Below are positions 37,001-49,717 of a stretch of DNA of 64,000 nucleotides, one piece after another. A program made the position numbers and the translations under genes. The notes under the pieces are model-generated. The model searched no databases. It was not told the DNA's origin and saw nothing but the letters and a program-made list of their open reading frames with translations. Numbering within the stretch: the stretch's first letter is position 1; each line of letters opens with the position of its first letter. Source of the stretch: Taxillus chinensis (Eukaryota; Streptophyta; Magnoliopsida; Santalales; Loranthaceae); assembly GCA_023512835.1 (NCBI GenBank), contig CM042092.1, forward strand, positions 1,131,984-1,195,983, written 5' to 3'.

Positions 37001-37092
37001 TTTTAACTGACATCTTTCGGTTTTTGGGATTGGCAGAATAATCCGGTGTTCAATAAAATGTGAAAAAAATGAGTTTTGGATTCGGGGTGTCA
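34022..37092 (-). mobile_element. 3' LTR of Tat/Ogre-like element U
   Basis: Collinear with 45374-47305 over about 1.9 kb. Both begin (plus strand) tgtNatcacNggattNtgtcc and share gagtcgccaccaact and ggtcacctaaaaataatgatg. This copy has about 105 extra AT-rich bases at roughly 35553-35680. The right edge at ggattcggggtgtca (minus strand TGACACCCCG) is a best guess, because the other copy is cut at 47305. Ser/Phe/Thr-rich ORFs inside are chance. Confidence 0.7.
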
Positions 37093-37659
37093 CGATGAGC
37101 GACCCCGTATCCTTTTTTCTTGAAAATGGGTTTATTTTTTTCCAAAACTATACTGTGCGTCCCTAAACCGCTTTATTACCGAAAATGATTTTTTTGTTTT
37201 TCAAAAATAAGTTCTGTGAGCAAAGATATGCAATATATATGTCAAAATTCTCAGAATAATGAATGGATTAAGGAAATGAGGTTCATGACCTAATCCGGAG
37301 CGTCTTTTTGAATATTAGCCGCTAGTGGTGTAAGGACCTGTATTTGAGGGGCCTTGGAGATAGCCTTGAGTTAGAGACCTTATTTTAACAAATGGATATC
37401 AACACAATGATGTGCTCATCACATGGAGAATTTTGACTGTACTTGGACTAAATTTGGGATTTGAGGCCCTGAGGGGTATTTTCGGGATTTCATAAATAAT
37501 TTTATATTCCCTTTTAAATTACCTGGGTTTGTATTTTGAGCTTTGGGTCTCCCTTCAAGGGAAAACCCAATATGAGAGAGTGGGTTGTTTTGCCTTTCTT
37601 CTTGGGTCTACACTTGGGTTTACTTAACCACCATTGGGCCGCATTTGGTCTTGGGCTTC

Positions 37660-37667
37660 TATAAAAA
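37660..37667 (+). promoter_or_regulatory. TATA box of V LTR
   Basis: TATAAAA in ggcttctataaaa, about 60 bp upstream of the CA/GA leader. Confidence 0.5.
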
Positions 37668-37713
37668 AAAGGGAACAAAAAGGAGATCCCAAACCCTACC
37701 TTCCTTGCAGCCG

Positions 37714-37717
<4 letters not shown>

Positions 37718-37802
<85 letters not shown>
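37718..37802. repeat. (CA)n(GA)n compound microsatellite in V leader
   Basis: About 14 CA then about 28 GA units. Glu/Arg and Ser/Leu repeat ORFs across it are artefacts. Confidence 0.95.
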
Positions 37803-37811
<9 letters not shown>

Positions 37812-37939
37812 CGATCCAGAGTTGGAGGAGTTTCTGGTGATCAAGGATTCCCTTCAGACGACGGGAGGCCGGAGGCGTTAAGGTAGCAAGGATACAGATC
37901 GCTCTGTTCTTTTCCCTAATTCTTTTTCTGTAACACGAG

Positions 37940-38824
37940 GTAGGGATTTCAAGTTTGTCTCTTTGTCGTCTCTCTCTTACAGATTCTAGAAAACAAAATT
38001 TATGTGATGATCTGGGATGTTGAGAAGAGATTTTTAATATATATTGAGTTTCTGAATTTCACCTTGAGCCTATGGATGATCTGGGGTTTTTGTTTGAGTT
38101 TTCTGAATTTCTGAATTTTTTGCGTGAGATTATTTGTGCTTTTGGGTTAGGAGTCATTTGTATACCCATTGTCTTGATCCAGACTATGAGTGTGAGAAAT
38201 GTGTGGACTTTAGGGACCATGAGGAGTTAGGTGATGTTATATGTGATGACTTGATTGTTCTGAGACTATCTGTTGTTTTATATTCTAGGTTGAGTTTTTG
38301 TATGCTAAATGAGTTGCATGTCTGAGCTGTGTCTTTGAGTTGTGTTTATGAGCTTACTGGTTGAATTGCATAATATCTGTTGAATTGTGCTTATTGAGTT
38401 AAGCTTACTGAATTGTACTGTGTTTGTTGAGTTATGTTTATTGAGTTGAGATTGTTGAGTTGTATATGTTGAAATGTGTATGTGGAGGACCCCAGAAACG
38501 CGGGGAGTTGAGATGAGAACCCCAGAAACGCGGGGATTGAACTGAGTATGGGACAGTCATTATACTTTACCCCTTGAGATGAGATTCACATTTGCCTGGT
38601 GTGGTATGTCACGTCGCCGTGGTGGCGGAGTGTCCTCTGCCCTCCAGTGCAGGCTGAGGTATGAGGCGTGTTTACTGGGTGATGGTTATTGTTTTAGCTT
38701 AAGTCACTACACGAGCACATGCATCCACTTGACATGCATAGTTTTAGAGTGGGACGGGCCTGGGGAGATTTGATCCCTACTGAGCTGTGGTTTGCTCACC
38801 CCTCCTATGAACTGTTCTTTGCAG
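37940..38824 (+). other. Candidate LTR-leader intron, V
   Basis: Donor cgagGTAGGG, acceptor tctttgcAG; 885 bp. The upstream block tgctcacccctcc gives a CTCAC branch-like sequence. Confidence 0.5.
38489..38537 (+). repeat. Two-copy repeat in V LTR (ccccagaaacgcgggga)
   Basis: Two near-identical units about 35 bp apart, each able to form a small hairpin (cccc...gggg). Confidence 0.7.
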
Positions 38825-39251
38825 GACCTAGCAGGCGATAGGCAGAAGAGCTGAGTTGGTAGGCCACTGGGGCTGTATAGCCTTATATATATATATATAT
38901 ATACATTTGGTTGTTTTGTTGTATTTGAGATTCTGTTTGTTTGAACTGTGTATCCTGGTTATATTTACAGGAGCTTGTTCCCTAATGGGTTGTAAAAGGG
39001 CTTGAAGCCCCTGAGCAATGTAATTGATGTATTGTGTTGTGAATACTGTATGTATATATATTGTGGTGGTGTGCTTGGCATGGAAACAGGTACATGCCCC
39101 TTGGCATGTTGACTTGTGATATAGGGATAGGACAGCACCCGCGGTAGGTGTCCTCACTTTGGTATTTACACCGAATCCTTGACCCTTCGGGTGCGGGCAT
39201 GGGCAGTTATTACCCATTTCCAGGGGGAAAGAATTTTGGGGCGTGACATTA

Positions 39252-39263
39252 TGGTATCAGAGC
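39252..39263 (+). other. Primer binding site of V (initiator tRNA-Met)
   Basis: TGGTATCAGAGC, exact, three bases after the LTR end. Confidence 0.9.
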
Positions 39264-39751
39264 CCAAGTTCATGGTCTAGTGGACTTAGGATAGTGGGGA
39301 GGGATAACTGCTTCTGAGACCCTTAGGAGGCAGTATAGGACACGCCTGATCACCGTGGTTTTATATGGTTTTCTAGGGTGCACTCAGGGGTAGTTAGACC
39401 AAGGAGTAGGGTATTTGCATTTGGGATGGGGTGCATACATGCATTGGCATTAGGGCACTAGCTTAATCATAATATGAGTGTCATGATTTGAAATGAGAAA
39501 TTGATTTGAAATGAGCATGCAATGAGTTGAAATGTGAATACAGTGGAAAGTGTTGAGACATGCTGATTTGAGAAACTGTGATGTGTTGAAAATTTTAAGT
39601 ATGAGATTGTAATATGTATGTTGAGATCCTATGAACATGATGTGTATGCTTATGAGATGTTGTTTGAGTACCTCATGGTCCTAGAGGTGAGGGTGTGCTA
39701 AGCTTGAGAGATATTGATTCCAGCTCCACTTGTTTTTGAAATGTGTAGACA
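39264..39751 (+). other. V leader between PBS and gag
   Basis: Non-coding T/G-rich leader with ggagtagggtatttgcatt and similar text shared with other family members here (for example 23500-23530). Nothing else seen. Confidence 0.5.
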
Positions 39752-41133
39752 ATGCTTCCTAGGAGAGTTACCCGGGCTACCCCAGCTGCAGAGGATGAGT
39801 CTTCTGCACGTGCTGGACAAGAGGGAAGGAAGCAAATGGAGGGTGATGATCCTATAGAGCGGATCATGGCCCAAGTTAGGGCCTTGAGTGAGAATGTATA
39901 AGGCATGCGAGAGGATCTCAGGAGAGAGATCCGAGATGAGATTAGGCGAGAGATGATGGCATAACAGACAGTGCTACCTTCTCCACCCCGTGAGACAGAG
40001 CCTCCACATAGACAAGAGATACCGATGAGATGGGAGGAGGAAGATGTGGTGACCCGGTTCCGGAAGGAACAACCACCGAGGTTCAAGGGAGGAGCTGATC
40101 CTCTAGAAGCAGAGCATTGGCTGGGACAGATTGAGCGCGTGTTCCTTTTCTCCGACCCCGAGAGGAGGACAAAGTGAGGTTAGTAGTCAGGCAGTTGGAA
40201 GAGGAAGCCTTAGAGTGGTGGCTCAGCATTTCAGGTAGCCGGGACATGCAGACCTTGTCATGGGAGGAGTTCCTTCAGTTGTTCCGTGAGGAGTACTTCC
40301 GAGTCCTTGCGGTGGCGAAACGGGAAGAGTTCAGTGGTTTGAAACAAGGATTACGCACCGTGTCCGAGTATGAGCGTGAATTCCGAGGACCGAGCCGGTT
40401 TGCCCTCGAAGATCTCCTAGAGAGACCTAAAGGCCCATAAGTTTACTATGGGACTCAGGCCTGCCCTGAAGTAGAGGGTGGAGATGCTACGGCTGAGGAC
40501 CTATGCTGAGGTAGTGGAGACAGCTAAGATTGTGGAAAGAGGACTGGAGGAGGGTAAACAAGCTCATTAGGAGCGGTAAGCATAGAGTACACGCGATAAG
40601 CAGGGATACTCCAAGAGACCGAGAGTTGAGCTTGGAGGTAGCAGTTTCCCTAGGGACAAGGGCCAATCACCAATGGCTCCACCAAAGTCCCGTTACTACG
40701 GGAGGACCGGGGAACTCAGCTAGAGGTTTCCCACGTGAGTGTACTTGTTGTGGGCTAACCGGACACATGAAACGTGAGTGTCCCAAGCGGCACTGCAGTG
40801 CCATAGGCGTGGGAAGACCGGACACCTTAGGACGGTGTGTTTCAAAGATGGGGAACAACCTGGGAGTTGGTGGATTCGCATCGGAGGGAGGAGTGAGACC
40901 CACTTTCGGGCCCCAACTCCGAGGCCAGCACGTTCATGGCGGCAAAGAGTTAGGCTGGTTCCACTCATCAAGGCCACAGGAGAGAAGAACCACAAGGCGG
41001 TTCAGAGAATCGTCCAAGTGGACATCAGATAGGGATCAAAGGACAAATAGGAGAGGCTAGTAGCAAGGCAAGCCATGGCAGAGTATTTGCGCTTACTTCA
41101 GCACCACCCGAGTGGGAGGAGTTGCCACTATCC
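39752..41133 (+). pseudogene. V gag (Tekay-like), degraded and truncated
   Basis: Starts MLPRRVTRATPAAEDESS. It goes on through DDPIERIMAQVRALSENV, EDVVTRFRKEQPPRFKGGAD, LGQIERVFLFSDP, LEEEALEWWLSISG and TVSEYEREFRGPSRF. The first zinc knuckle CTCCGLTGHMKREC is intact. In the second, CHRRGKTGHLRTVC, the second Cys is Arg. In-frame stops and frameshifts occur (for example after SENV and after MMA). The sequence breaks at gttgccactatcc (41133), just where protease should begin, so V has no pol and no 3' LTR here. Confidence 0.85.
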
Positions 41134-41540
41134 TGTAACGCCTCCCAAATTTGAGACCTCCAAACCGGGTGCGTTAGCGAAAATTAAATATACAATTTTT
41201 ATATAAATTTCAAACTTTTAACTTATTTCATCGAACAAACCATTCATTATTACAAATTTTAATCCAAGATCTTTAAGGTTTAGGGGTTTAGAGACTAAGT
41301 GTCCAGAACCCATTATTACATAACAAAGCACACGAGCAAACAACTTAATAAATCTTTAAAATTTCACACAACTTTATTTCCAAGCACTTCTCGACTCCTT
41401 ATCCTAGTTTCTCCATCCCTTAATTACCTGGGGTTGGAAAAGAAATCATAAAAAGGGTGAGCTCAAATAGCCCAGTAAGGGTAAAATAAGCGGGTAAGGA
41501 AAATCATGAACCCGCTTATTGGAGAATATGCTAACTGATC
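41134..41540 (-). mobile_element. LTR fragment of a further Tekay-like family
   Basis: The plus-strand edge TGTAACGCCTCCC is the reverse of an LTR end. On the minus strand it shows cttactgggctatttgagc then tcacccttttt and an acceptor tccaaccccag|G at 41428, the same design as the other LTRs. Its far end could not be found; text around 41571 and 41661 contains a two-copy ttggcttt...gccNctttg repeat that may belong to it. Confidence 0.55.
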
Positions 41541-42759
41541 TTGGCTCTTGAGTGCTTGATCTTTTTTTTCTTGGCTTTGAATTTTGCTCTTAGTGCCCCT
41601 TCGGATTTTCACTAAGCTCGCCTTATTTTTTGCTTGTTGTTTCTTCTGCCTTATAGTTGGCTTTGTATTTTACCCTTAATGCCTTTGCGGGTTTTCATCA
41701 AGTCTGCCTTGAATAATCATAACCTTGTTTCTTTTTGAGCATTTGAGAAAAACTTGATTGCTTAATCGGAGAGGACTTTATTAGGACCGTAATGTAGGCT
41801 TGGGCTACTGGGTTTAACGAGAAATGATATAAAGCGGCTCGAACCTATTCTATGCTAGATTTGATCCATAGTTCAGACTTTACTTCACAAAATTGCTAAA
41901 ATTGCGCCAATGCGGTGGGATACTTTACAAAATTGTCCCAATGCGGGATATTGCTATAAAAATGTTTCTTTTCTTCTTTTTATTTTTTCTTTCACTCTTT
42001 TTTTTATCTAACAAATATTACCCCGATTGTGGGGTATTTTTATGAGAGGTCTTAAAAACTGCCCCAACACGAGAGTTATGCTTTTTCTTTCTTTTCTTTT
42101 GCTCTTTCTTTTTAACAAAAAAAAAACTGCCCCATTGTGGGATATGCATCTATGAGGGGTCTTAAAAACTGCCCCACTAAAAGAATTATTTGACAAAATT
42201 GCCCCAATATGGGGTCTTGACACTTATATATTGCCCCAATGTGGGGTGAACTACGGATCGGACGTTATTTGAAAGAAATATACTCAGGTTCGAAAGGGGT
42301 AGCGATGGTAGTATTACGAGGAAGGGAAAGACGGCCTCTCTTCATTTTAAACAATCAAAATTTGTCTCAAAATGCTCAAAACATAAATGAACTTATCTTT
42401 TGGTGGTAGAAGGAACCCTTCAGTGTCAAATGCCCCTGTTTGAAGTGGATGTCGCTTCTCTTGGATCTGGTCCCCTGATTTTAACGGTAGTTGCTCATCC
42501 GATCGTCCTTTTGGTTTTGGATAAACTTAGATAACCCAGATTCTTTGTTCAGTATGCCCCTATTGAGCTTATTACCCATGCCAAGAGAGTAAACAAGTGA
42601 TAATGGACATTACATGCAAAATGTGGGTAAAACAACTTTAAAAAGCCAGGTTTTTTTTATTCTTTTACAAATGCCAAACAAAGGAACAAAGTTCTAGAAT
42701 TTAAAAAAGCATGCAGAATATTAAACATAAGAAAAAGTTTTAAACATCCAAAGAGTTTC
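41541..42759 (-). other. Internal non-coding part of U with 'gccccaatgtgggg' repeats
   Basis: Around 41890-42245 many spaced copies of attgccccaatgtgggg and cttaaaaactgcccca. No RT, RNase H or integrase motifs are visible, so the pol of U has been lost from this interval. Confidence 0.5.
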
Positions 42760-44170
42760 CCAAGGTGTCACAAGGCTTGCTCCTCTTCTTTATTCCAATG
42801 GCTCCCATGTTCACGGTTCCTTGGTTGGAATGCTCTGGCAATGGATTTGAGTTGACATTTGGTGCGCTAGCTTGCTTTGAGAAATCCAACCATTTGGAAT
42901 TTAGCAGATGTTGGACCTTTCTCTTGAAGGCAATGCAACCCTCAATGTTGCGACCAACTCCGTTATTGTGATAGGCACAACGGGCATTTGCTTTGTACCA
43001 TCCCAGGTAAGGTTACTTCACTTCTCCCATAGGTATAAGGCTCACCATACCAGCTTTCAAAAGTTGGGGATATAACTCAGTGTAGGTTATGGGGATTGGA
43101 TCAAATTCTAACTTGGTCCGGTTGGAAGCTTGATTTGGCCTTGTAGACGTCTGCTGGGGCCCTGGTTGCACAGTCGGAGGTGGGACTGGTGGAAGAGGGC
43201 TAGGGGCTCCCCTTGATGGTTGATATGTTGGAAATTGGGGTACTGGGGCCGTATAGGCTGCAAATGGAGGTAACCCCGTATAGAATCCGGGAGTAGGGAA
43301 AAGACTTGGGTATGCCCCAAAAGTGCTTTACGGAATAGGAGGATTCTGCCAAACTACTTGAGTATCAGCTTCCTTTTTCTTTCCTCCCAATGGAGACTTC
43401 TTTGGTGGATCAGGTGTACCTCCATGAAGCTTCCCTTCCTTAATACCATCTTCTATATGTTCCCCAGAAGCTACTAAGTCTGCAAAGTTGCTAGACACAT
43501 TGCCAATTAGTTTCTCATAGTATACCCCTTTTAGAGTTCTGATGAACATTGTAGTCAGCTCTTTTTTAGTCAATGGGGGTTGGACTTCCATAGCTGCCTC
43601 CCTCCACCTTCTAGCATAAATTTTAAAACTCTCATTAGCCCCCTTTTCAAAAGCCTGCAGTGCTAACCTGTCGAGTTCCAACTCTGTGACATGCTTGTAC
43701 TGCGTTAGGAATGCAGTTGCAAGGTCCCGCCAGGTCCTGATGTGACGTCCCTCTAACTAAATATACCATCGGAGTGGTGCCCCAGTCAGACTTTCTTGGA
43801 AACAGTGGATTAAAAGTTTATCATCATTGGCGTGAGCAGCCATCTTCCTATAGTACATAATGATATGCGTCCTTGGGCATTGAGATCCATTAAACTTTTC
43901 AAATTCTGGAACCTTGAATTTCGGTGGTAGAACAACTCCGGGGACTAGGCACAAGTCTTGAGGACTAATCATTCCGTAGGTTTCTGTTCCTTCCACAGCT
44001 CTTAGTCTCTCCTCCAATTGCTTCATTGCCAGGGACTGGTCATCTTCTTTATGTATTGGAGTCTCTATCGGTTCAGCAACATTCACTGGATTCAGTTGAA
44101 TAAATGGCATGTAATTTGAAGGTCCAGGATTCACATTGGTTGGAACAGATGCTTGGGGAGGTGTTGGCAT
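42760..44170 (-). pseudogene. U gag (Tat/Ogre-like Ty3/gypsy), nearly intact first part
   Basis: On the minus strand from an ATG at 44170: VVLPPKFKVPEFEKFNG, RKMAAHANDDKLLIHCFQES, LTGAPLRWYI, ESFKIYARRWREAAMEV, TTMFIRTLKGVYYEKLIGN. The frame is preserved from 44170 to 43328 with a single TAG (near 43756, after RWYI). After a frame change it continues with WYKANARCAYHNNGVGRN, then IEGCIAFKRKVQHLL, the modified zinc-binding end typical of this clade. It belongs to a different lineage from the Tekay-like gags nearby. Confidence 0.85.
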
Positions 44171-45353
44171 GAAATTTTAGGGTAATGGTGCTTCTTGTGG
44201 CTACCCATGAGGGGAGTTAGTGTCTACCTCAATAGATCCCCTTTCTTTTTCAGCTGCCATCTTAGTCAACATTTCCATCATGACCCTCATCTGATTCTGA
44301 AGGTATGCATGCATGTAAGGATGTGCATGATAGTTTAAAAACCAACCCTTCTTAGAGTGATGTAAGAAACATGTTATGAGTCCTAAGGGTTTGTATTATT
44401 TACATGATTTCCCATTTTTTGTTATTTTGTCTTTATTCTTTTTCTAGTTATGAAATTCACAAACACATATGGATTAATGAAGCCTAGTCTCAACTACCCC
44501 GAAACTAAGTAATGAATGCTTGAATGTACACCTAAATTTATGTTCGGTAGTTATGCCCTAAGACTATATGAACAAATGTATGAATGAAAATCAAATTAAA
44601 AGGATAATGATATACAAGATAAAGTTAAAAGAAAAACAACATTAATATGTATACAATGAAGACAAGATCAGTAAAAAGAACAATAATATATATAAAATGA
44701 CTTTACTAAAACAATAATATTCATATGAACAATTACATAAATCAAAACAAAGTAAGAAAAATAACAATATAAAAAAAAGACAATATATGAACAATAACAA
44801 CAAGAATATTTACAAGACAGCACATAACAAGATAGCAGTAACAATATAGTCTAATATGAATACACCTATCTTTCAAAAGGAAGGCTAAAATGAGCAAACA
44901 ACATGTGGGTCAATGTCCGTAATGGACTTTTATTGCTGAACCTATCTTATTCGTTGGACCCCAAACTTCTTCTATAGAGGGCTCCGTACGCCATGGGATT
45001 TACCGGAGGGGGGCCTTAAAAGGATGAACCTTAAAAGGACCTCAAGCTTGAGTGAGGAGTCCGAGGTCCCGTTGCGGATAATGATCAACGCGCAGGGCAC
45101 CCTAATAAACCTCGCTAACCTAGACTGTGATAAAAACCCGGGTATAGGATTTATGCATGAATGCAACGATTTAAGGAAAGCAGTAAAACAAGACTGTCAT
45201 AGCATTAAAGCGCGTAAATCAAAACTATCATGCAACAGCGATTAAGTGCAATAAATAAATCGGTTAAAAAATAAATAAAGAATAAAAGAATAAAACAAAT
45301 TAAAACAAAGAATAAACCTCCTAATCCTAATCTTAGGCCTAACTCTCTAATTG
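44171..45353 (-). other. U leader between PBS and gag
   Basis: A/T-rich non-coding DNA with many aacaataata words. No ORF with family resemblance. Confidence 0.5.
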
Positions 45354-45371
45354 TCCCCAGCGGAGTCGCCA
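45354..45371 (-). other. Primer binding site of U
   Basis: The minus strand reads TGGCGACTCCGCTGGGGA two bases inside the LTR edge. The TGG start fits a tRNA 3' CCA end. It differs from the iMet site of the other elements; the tRNA is not identified with certainty. Confidence 0.65.
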
Positions 45372-45373
45372 GC

Positions 45374-47305
45374 TGTCATCACCGGATTTTGTCCGGGGGG
45401 AAACCCGCTTTTGGGGATACCGTTCTCCCACCCTTCACCCGAATGGTGATGAAAAAAACATAGAGTCGCCACCAACTGTTTTTGGGGTGCAGTTGGTCAC
45501 CTAAAAATAATGATGATCTACGTCGCTAGAGCGGGATTCGGGAGTTTCATTACACTTGGGGAAGGACTAGCACCCCCACGATGCCCTTTCGTTACCTAAC
45601 TTAAGAATTTGGAGGTTTCTAATTTGTTTTAACCGTTGCCTAAGGTTAACTAATCTAAGGTGATGTTGAATGACTTAAAACTTTACTCTTTTTATTTTAC
45701 AAGTTGTTTGTTAAGGTTAAAATTAAAATCAATTATCCTAAGCCTCTAAGGGAAATCCAATGAATTTATTTAAAATTCAAAATAAAATCTAAGTTATCTA
45801 CAACTCCAATAAGCTAAATGAGAACAATGAAATGGTAAATTTATCTGGGTTATATAAGACTTTAGAAGAAATTATGCTACAACGATGGCAAATAAAGAAA
45901 ATGGACAAGTGTTCAAAAAACTCAAAGGTTTAAAAAGCCCAAGTGTTTGATTTTATTTTATTTATTTATTTATTTTGTTTGAAAGTCACATCTTTATTTC
46001 TTTGGTTTTTTTTGAAAAGGCACACTTTAAAAAAGAAAAGTTATTTAGAAACCACACTTGTGTTTGTTTGTTTATTTATTTTGGAAAAGACTTTTTTTTT
46101 AGAAATAATGAAAGTAAAAAAAACAAATAACACAAAAGTATTGTGTGTAATTATTTAATCCACAAATAAAACACACTTATCACTCTTTTTTTTTCATTTT
46201 TTCATTTTTTTTTCATTCTCTCTTTTGTGTTCTCTTTTTTTTTTCACTATTTTGTGTTTTTACATATTACAAAATGAAAGAGGTCACATGAGACCTTGTT
46301 ACAAAAGAGTAAACTATAAAAATAAAATAAAAAAACATTAAAAAGTAAATGTAGGTAAGGAACTCCTGCAAAAATAAAGGGTTAAGCAACCAACAAATCA
46401 TCCAAATCATCACATGAGAAAAACAACAAAAAAAGCAAAAAGAAATAAACACAAAAAATACCCAAAAGAATACCCAAAAAGAAACACTGGACTGGAGAGA
46501 ATCAAACCGAAAATAACAATAAAACACCGACCACAACCTAAACAAAGGCAAACAAATGGGAATTTGATATAGGCGAAAGCATCATAAGACTTGACCATAA
46601 GTATACAAAGACAAAATCATTATCAGAGGTAGCTTACGCCTAAATAACCAAAGCATCATAGGATTCATAAAGGTGGCTGAAGTGTCAAAAAAAAAACCAC
46701 CAGTGTCTCAGACAAGCCCGAGCATGGTCAAAGCAACACACATCAACACCCAAACTTGGCCAATTAGGGCTAAACAACAGATCGTGACCAAAACCACATA
46801 TAGAGACATCCAAGACATCAACAAAAAGCCTACTGATGAAACGAGCTTATATGGTAAAAAAAAGAAAAGATAACCAACGAGACATCAACAAACAGAGATA
46901 TACAAAGACATCAATATACATAAATTGCAACGAGTTTATATGGTAAAAAAACATACTAATGGAGACTTAAAACCTACGTAGAGACATCAACAAAAAGGAA
47001 GATGATATCAACAAAGCAAGATCCCATACAATTCAAATGAATCATAGTTAAAACTAAAGACACTACAAACAAAACTTCTTCAACCTAATCGATCGAACCA
47101 ACCTTCAACCAAAAGCCAAGATGAATGGAAAGAGAGAGATGCAGTGCAGCTATGTTGGCAAAGAGCGGAGGCTCAGGTCATGACGGAAGCGTAGTTGGGG
47201 AGACCAACAATCAAGTCCTGGGTGAGGTTGGCGTTGCGTATGTCGTCAGAGGGAAGACGTCAGGTTGATGATGTTCGTTGGAGGACGGCGTTGATGGCTC
47301 GACAA
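45374..47305 (-). mobile_element. 5' LTR of U, cut by X
   Basis: Second copy of the 34022 LTR. It stops at gatggctcgacaa (47305), where X begins; the uninterrupted copy goes on gatggctcgacaaaggcagc (36053 onward). GACAA (47301-47305) is the expected target duplication of X; its partner lies beyond the right edge. Confidence 0.8.
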
Positions 47306-47666
47306 TGTTACGCCCCCGAATTCCAGGGAACCCGAAACCGGGTACATGACTTCCCCTTGCCCGCACCCGAAAGGTCAAGGGGTTGGTGACTAGCACGAAT
47401 TGAGACTACACCGCGGGTGCTGTCTCAAATATGCAACCCGTATAGTCATACATCAAGGGTAATCCTGTACTTTCCCATACATCATCATGCATACAATAAG
47501 TCAAACAGTCATACAGACATCACATCACAAATAGTATGCAAATACAAGTCCATGGACCCTTGTTTGGGATATAATACAAACAATACAGAATACAGCACTG
47601 TATCATACATCAAAGTAGTGGGCACGTCCTCCTGGAAGAAAGTCCTCCACTAGTCCCAGGTCACAC

Positions 47667-48980
47667 CTGAAAAAGGTAAACAGCAAGTAGGGGTGAGCGA
47701 CAAGCTCAGTAGGTGACCCCAACACTCCACATCATGCAAACATACAAGTCTATACTATATGCTTTGTGTACTCGTGCACTCTATAGTGTGCACAATCATC
47801 AGGACTCAGCTTGCAAATAAACATCAGGACTTAACCTGCCCACACAGGACAGCTCGTCCACGATCTTCAACAGGATCCTTCAAAGGACACTTAAACTTAC
47901 CACGCAGTTATATGTCCGGACACATTGCGCGGATGGGCCTGCCATCGGCGCATATGCTGCCACGGCACACGTTAATATGCCCGGCCACGATGCCACATAG
48001 GCCTGCCATCAGCGCATATGCCCGCCCTATCAACCACATAGCATCATCTGTGCTCCACGGTGAGAACCCAATAAGTCATAGAGCCTAAGCCCCAATCCCT
48101 TAAACCAACATACCAACACCAATATGGTCTTAAGGTATACAACACTCCCTTTAAAACTGTAGCCAATCTTCACAAGTCGATCCTTATTCCTTGACTAAGG
48201 AAGGAGATAGCCATAGTAGCGATTTTCTTGCAATAAAACGTCCTAGCATTGGGTTCCCCTGTCATAACTAAGATAATCTGATTTTTTGGGGATTTTTCTG
48301 AGATGTCTAACCCCACTTTCCCAAAATCCACCTCTACGAAAAACTGGATTTTTCCGAGATTTTACACTAAATCCCAATTTTCACATTTTGAAAGAGTGGA
48401 ATTTATTTTTCTAGTATTTTTCTTTTAATCCAAATGGGGGGTATTTCGTTATGGTTTACAATGTAAATGGTCTAGTCCAGTCAAACTAGAACTGCACTGT
48501 CCAATTGCTCGAGACACTGCTCGAAACTATCTGCTCGAGACTGCTCGAAACACCTGCTCAATGCTACACTGCTCGACGCTCCTTGCTCGAAGCCTCTGCT
48601 CGAGACTTGCTCGAGGCTACATTCAGCTCGACGCCCCCTGCTCGAGGCCTCTGCTCGAGATTGCTCGAAGCTGCTTGAAGATAGCCTCGAGCAGTTCCCC
48701 AGTCGCGAACTATCGACTGCGTTCTTCCCCAATTCGTCCCAAAACCCAATTATACTCGTTAAATCTCCATTTTTAAGCAACAATTCATCCCTATTAAGGG
48801 TTTCTAACATCATCTAGCCATAGTAGGCTACCAAACAACCTAAATCATCTAGGTTTCATGCTCAATTTCTATTTCCCCAATTTCTAGGGTTCATCACGAA
48901 TTTGCACGATTTCATCTAATGCTTACATGTTAATCCAATAAAACACCAAGAAAAGGGTGAAGAATCAATGGAACACCTAC
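47667..48980 (-). other. Candidate LTR-leader intron, X
   Basis: Minus strand: donor ccagGTAGGTG, acceptor cctttttcAG, gctcacccctac just upstream; 1314 bp. Confidence 0.5.
48505..48680 (-). repeat. Degenerate 'gctcgag' repeat cluster in X LTR
   Basis: More than ten copies of gctcgagNctgctcgaNgc-type words. It contains many XhoI-like CTCGAG palindromes and a high CG density against the surroundings. Confidence 0.65.
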
Positions 48981-49454
48981 CTGGAATGATTCTTGATGCT
49001 TGAACGAGCTCAAAACGCCCCAAATCGAAGGCTCCAAGCTTCCTTCTCTCTTTCTCTTTCTCTTTCTCTCTCTCTAAGCTCTCCAATGCTGAAACGTAAC
49101 GTGGAAGCTCTCCTTCCCCCTATTTATATTTCTGTATTTTCCTTCATTAATAAATCCCAAAAATATTAATTGACCTCCCGAGGTCACGAACTCAAATTGA
49201 GCCCAAGTACAGTCAAAATGCTCAAAATGATGAGCACATCACTATCCATATATTTTCCAATCCAATTAACTGTTCAAACGCAAAGTCAACCAATAAACCC
49301 CGAAAAGTCAACAATCGGGCCACTCGGGGCCCTGACCCGGAATTGGGCCCAATTTCTATCAAAATGCTCACATTGACGAACCCAATATTGTCCAGATATT
49401 TTTAGCAATAGAGAAAGACTATCTCTCAGCCCTACCCAAATATGGGTCTTTACA

Positions 49455-49475
49455 TCCTCCCCACCTTAGGACTTT
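49455..49475 (-). other. Second polypurine tract of X (PPT2)
   Basis: Minus strand gatgaaaagtcctaaggtgg then ggagga, next to the LTR start TGTAAAGACC. Confidence 0.7.
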
Positions 49476-49717
49476 TCATCCTCGAAAATAAAACACATGC
49501 CCAAAGGACATAGCAAAATTCAAGCTCAAGCACCGCACAATAACCAGATACAAACACATGATCATCAACATGGTCATCAACCACACATGTGCAATGCAAC
49601 TCACAACAAGCCAAAAAGGCTCACAAGATGCTAGGATGCTAACAAACAACAAGCTAAACCACATCTCAAGCAACATATGCAAAACAAATGCAGAAAACAT
49701 AACTCATACCTCAGGGA

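Larger units (their letters stand above)
37329..39248 (+). mobile_element. 5' LTR of element V (Tekay-like)
   Basis: Starts TGTAAGGACCTG and ends ggggcgtgaca just before a perfect PBS. It contains a TATA-like TATAAAA at 37660, aaaccctacc, a (CA)n(GA)n leader (37718-37802), donor CACGAG|GTAGGG (37939/37940), two ccccagaaacgcgggga repeats (38489-38537), ctactgagctgtggtttgct then cacccctcc, and acceptor ttctttgcag|G (38824/38825). Confidence 0.85.
47306..49454 (-). mobile_element. 3' LTR of element X (Tekay-like)
   Basis: Plus-strand edges TGTTACGCCCCCG and GGGTCTTTACA. Minus-strand order: TGTAAAGACCC, TATA (49121-49130), (GA)n leader (49040-49075), donor CCAG|GTAGGTG (48980), a ctcgagactgctcga-like repeat region (48500-48700), a caggac/gcgcatatgc repeat region (47800-48030), acceptor ctttttcag|G (47667), GGGGGCGTAACA. 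Confidence 0.85.

Noticed and set aside
37585..37881. ORFs with Thr-His, Glu-Arg or Ser-Leu repeats
   Set aside because: They translate the (CA)n(GA)n leader of the V LTR; same for 9004-9363.
34022..47305. Two 2-kb near-identical blocks as a segmental duplication of host DNA
   Set aside because: Position next to a PBS, a Tat/Ogre-like gag between them and LTR-like ends fit an LTR pair better.
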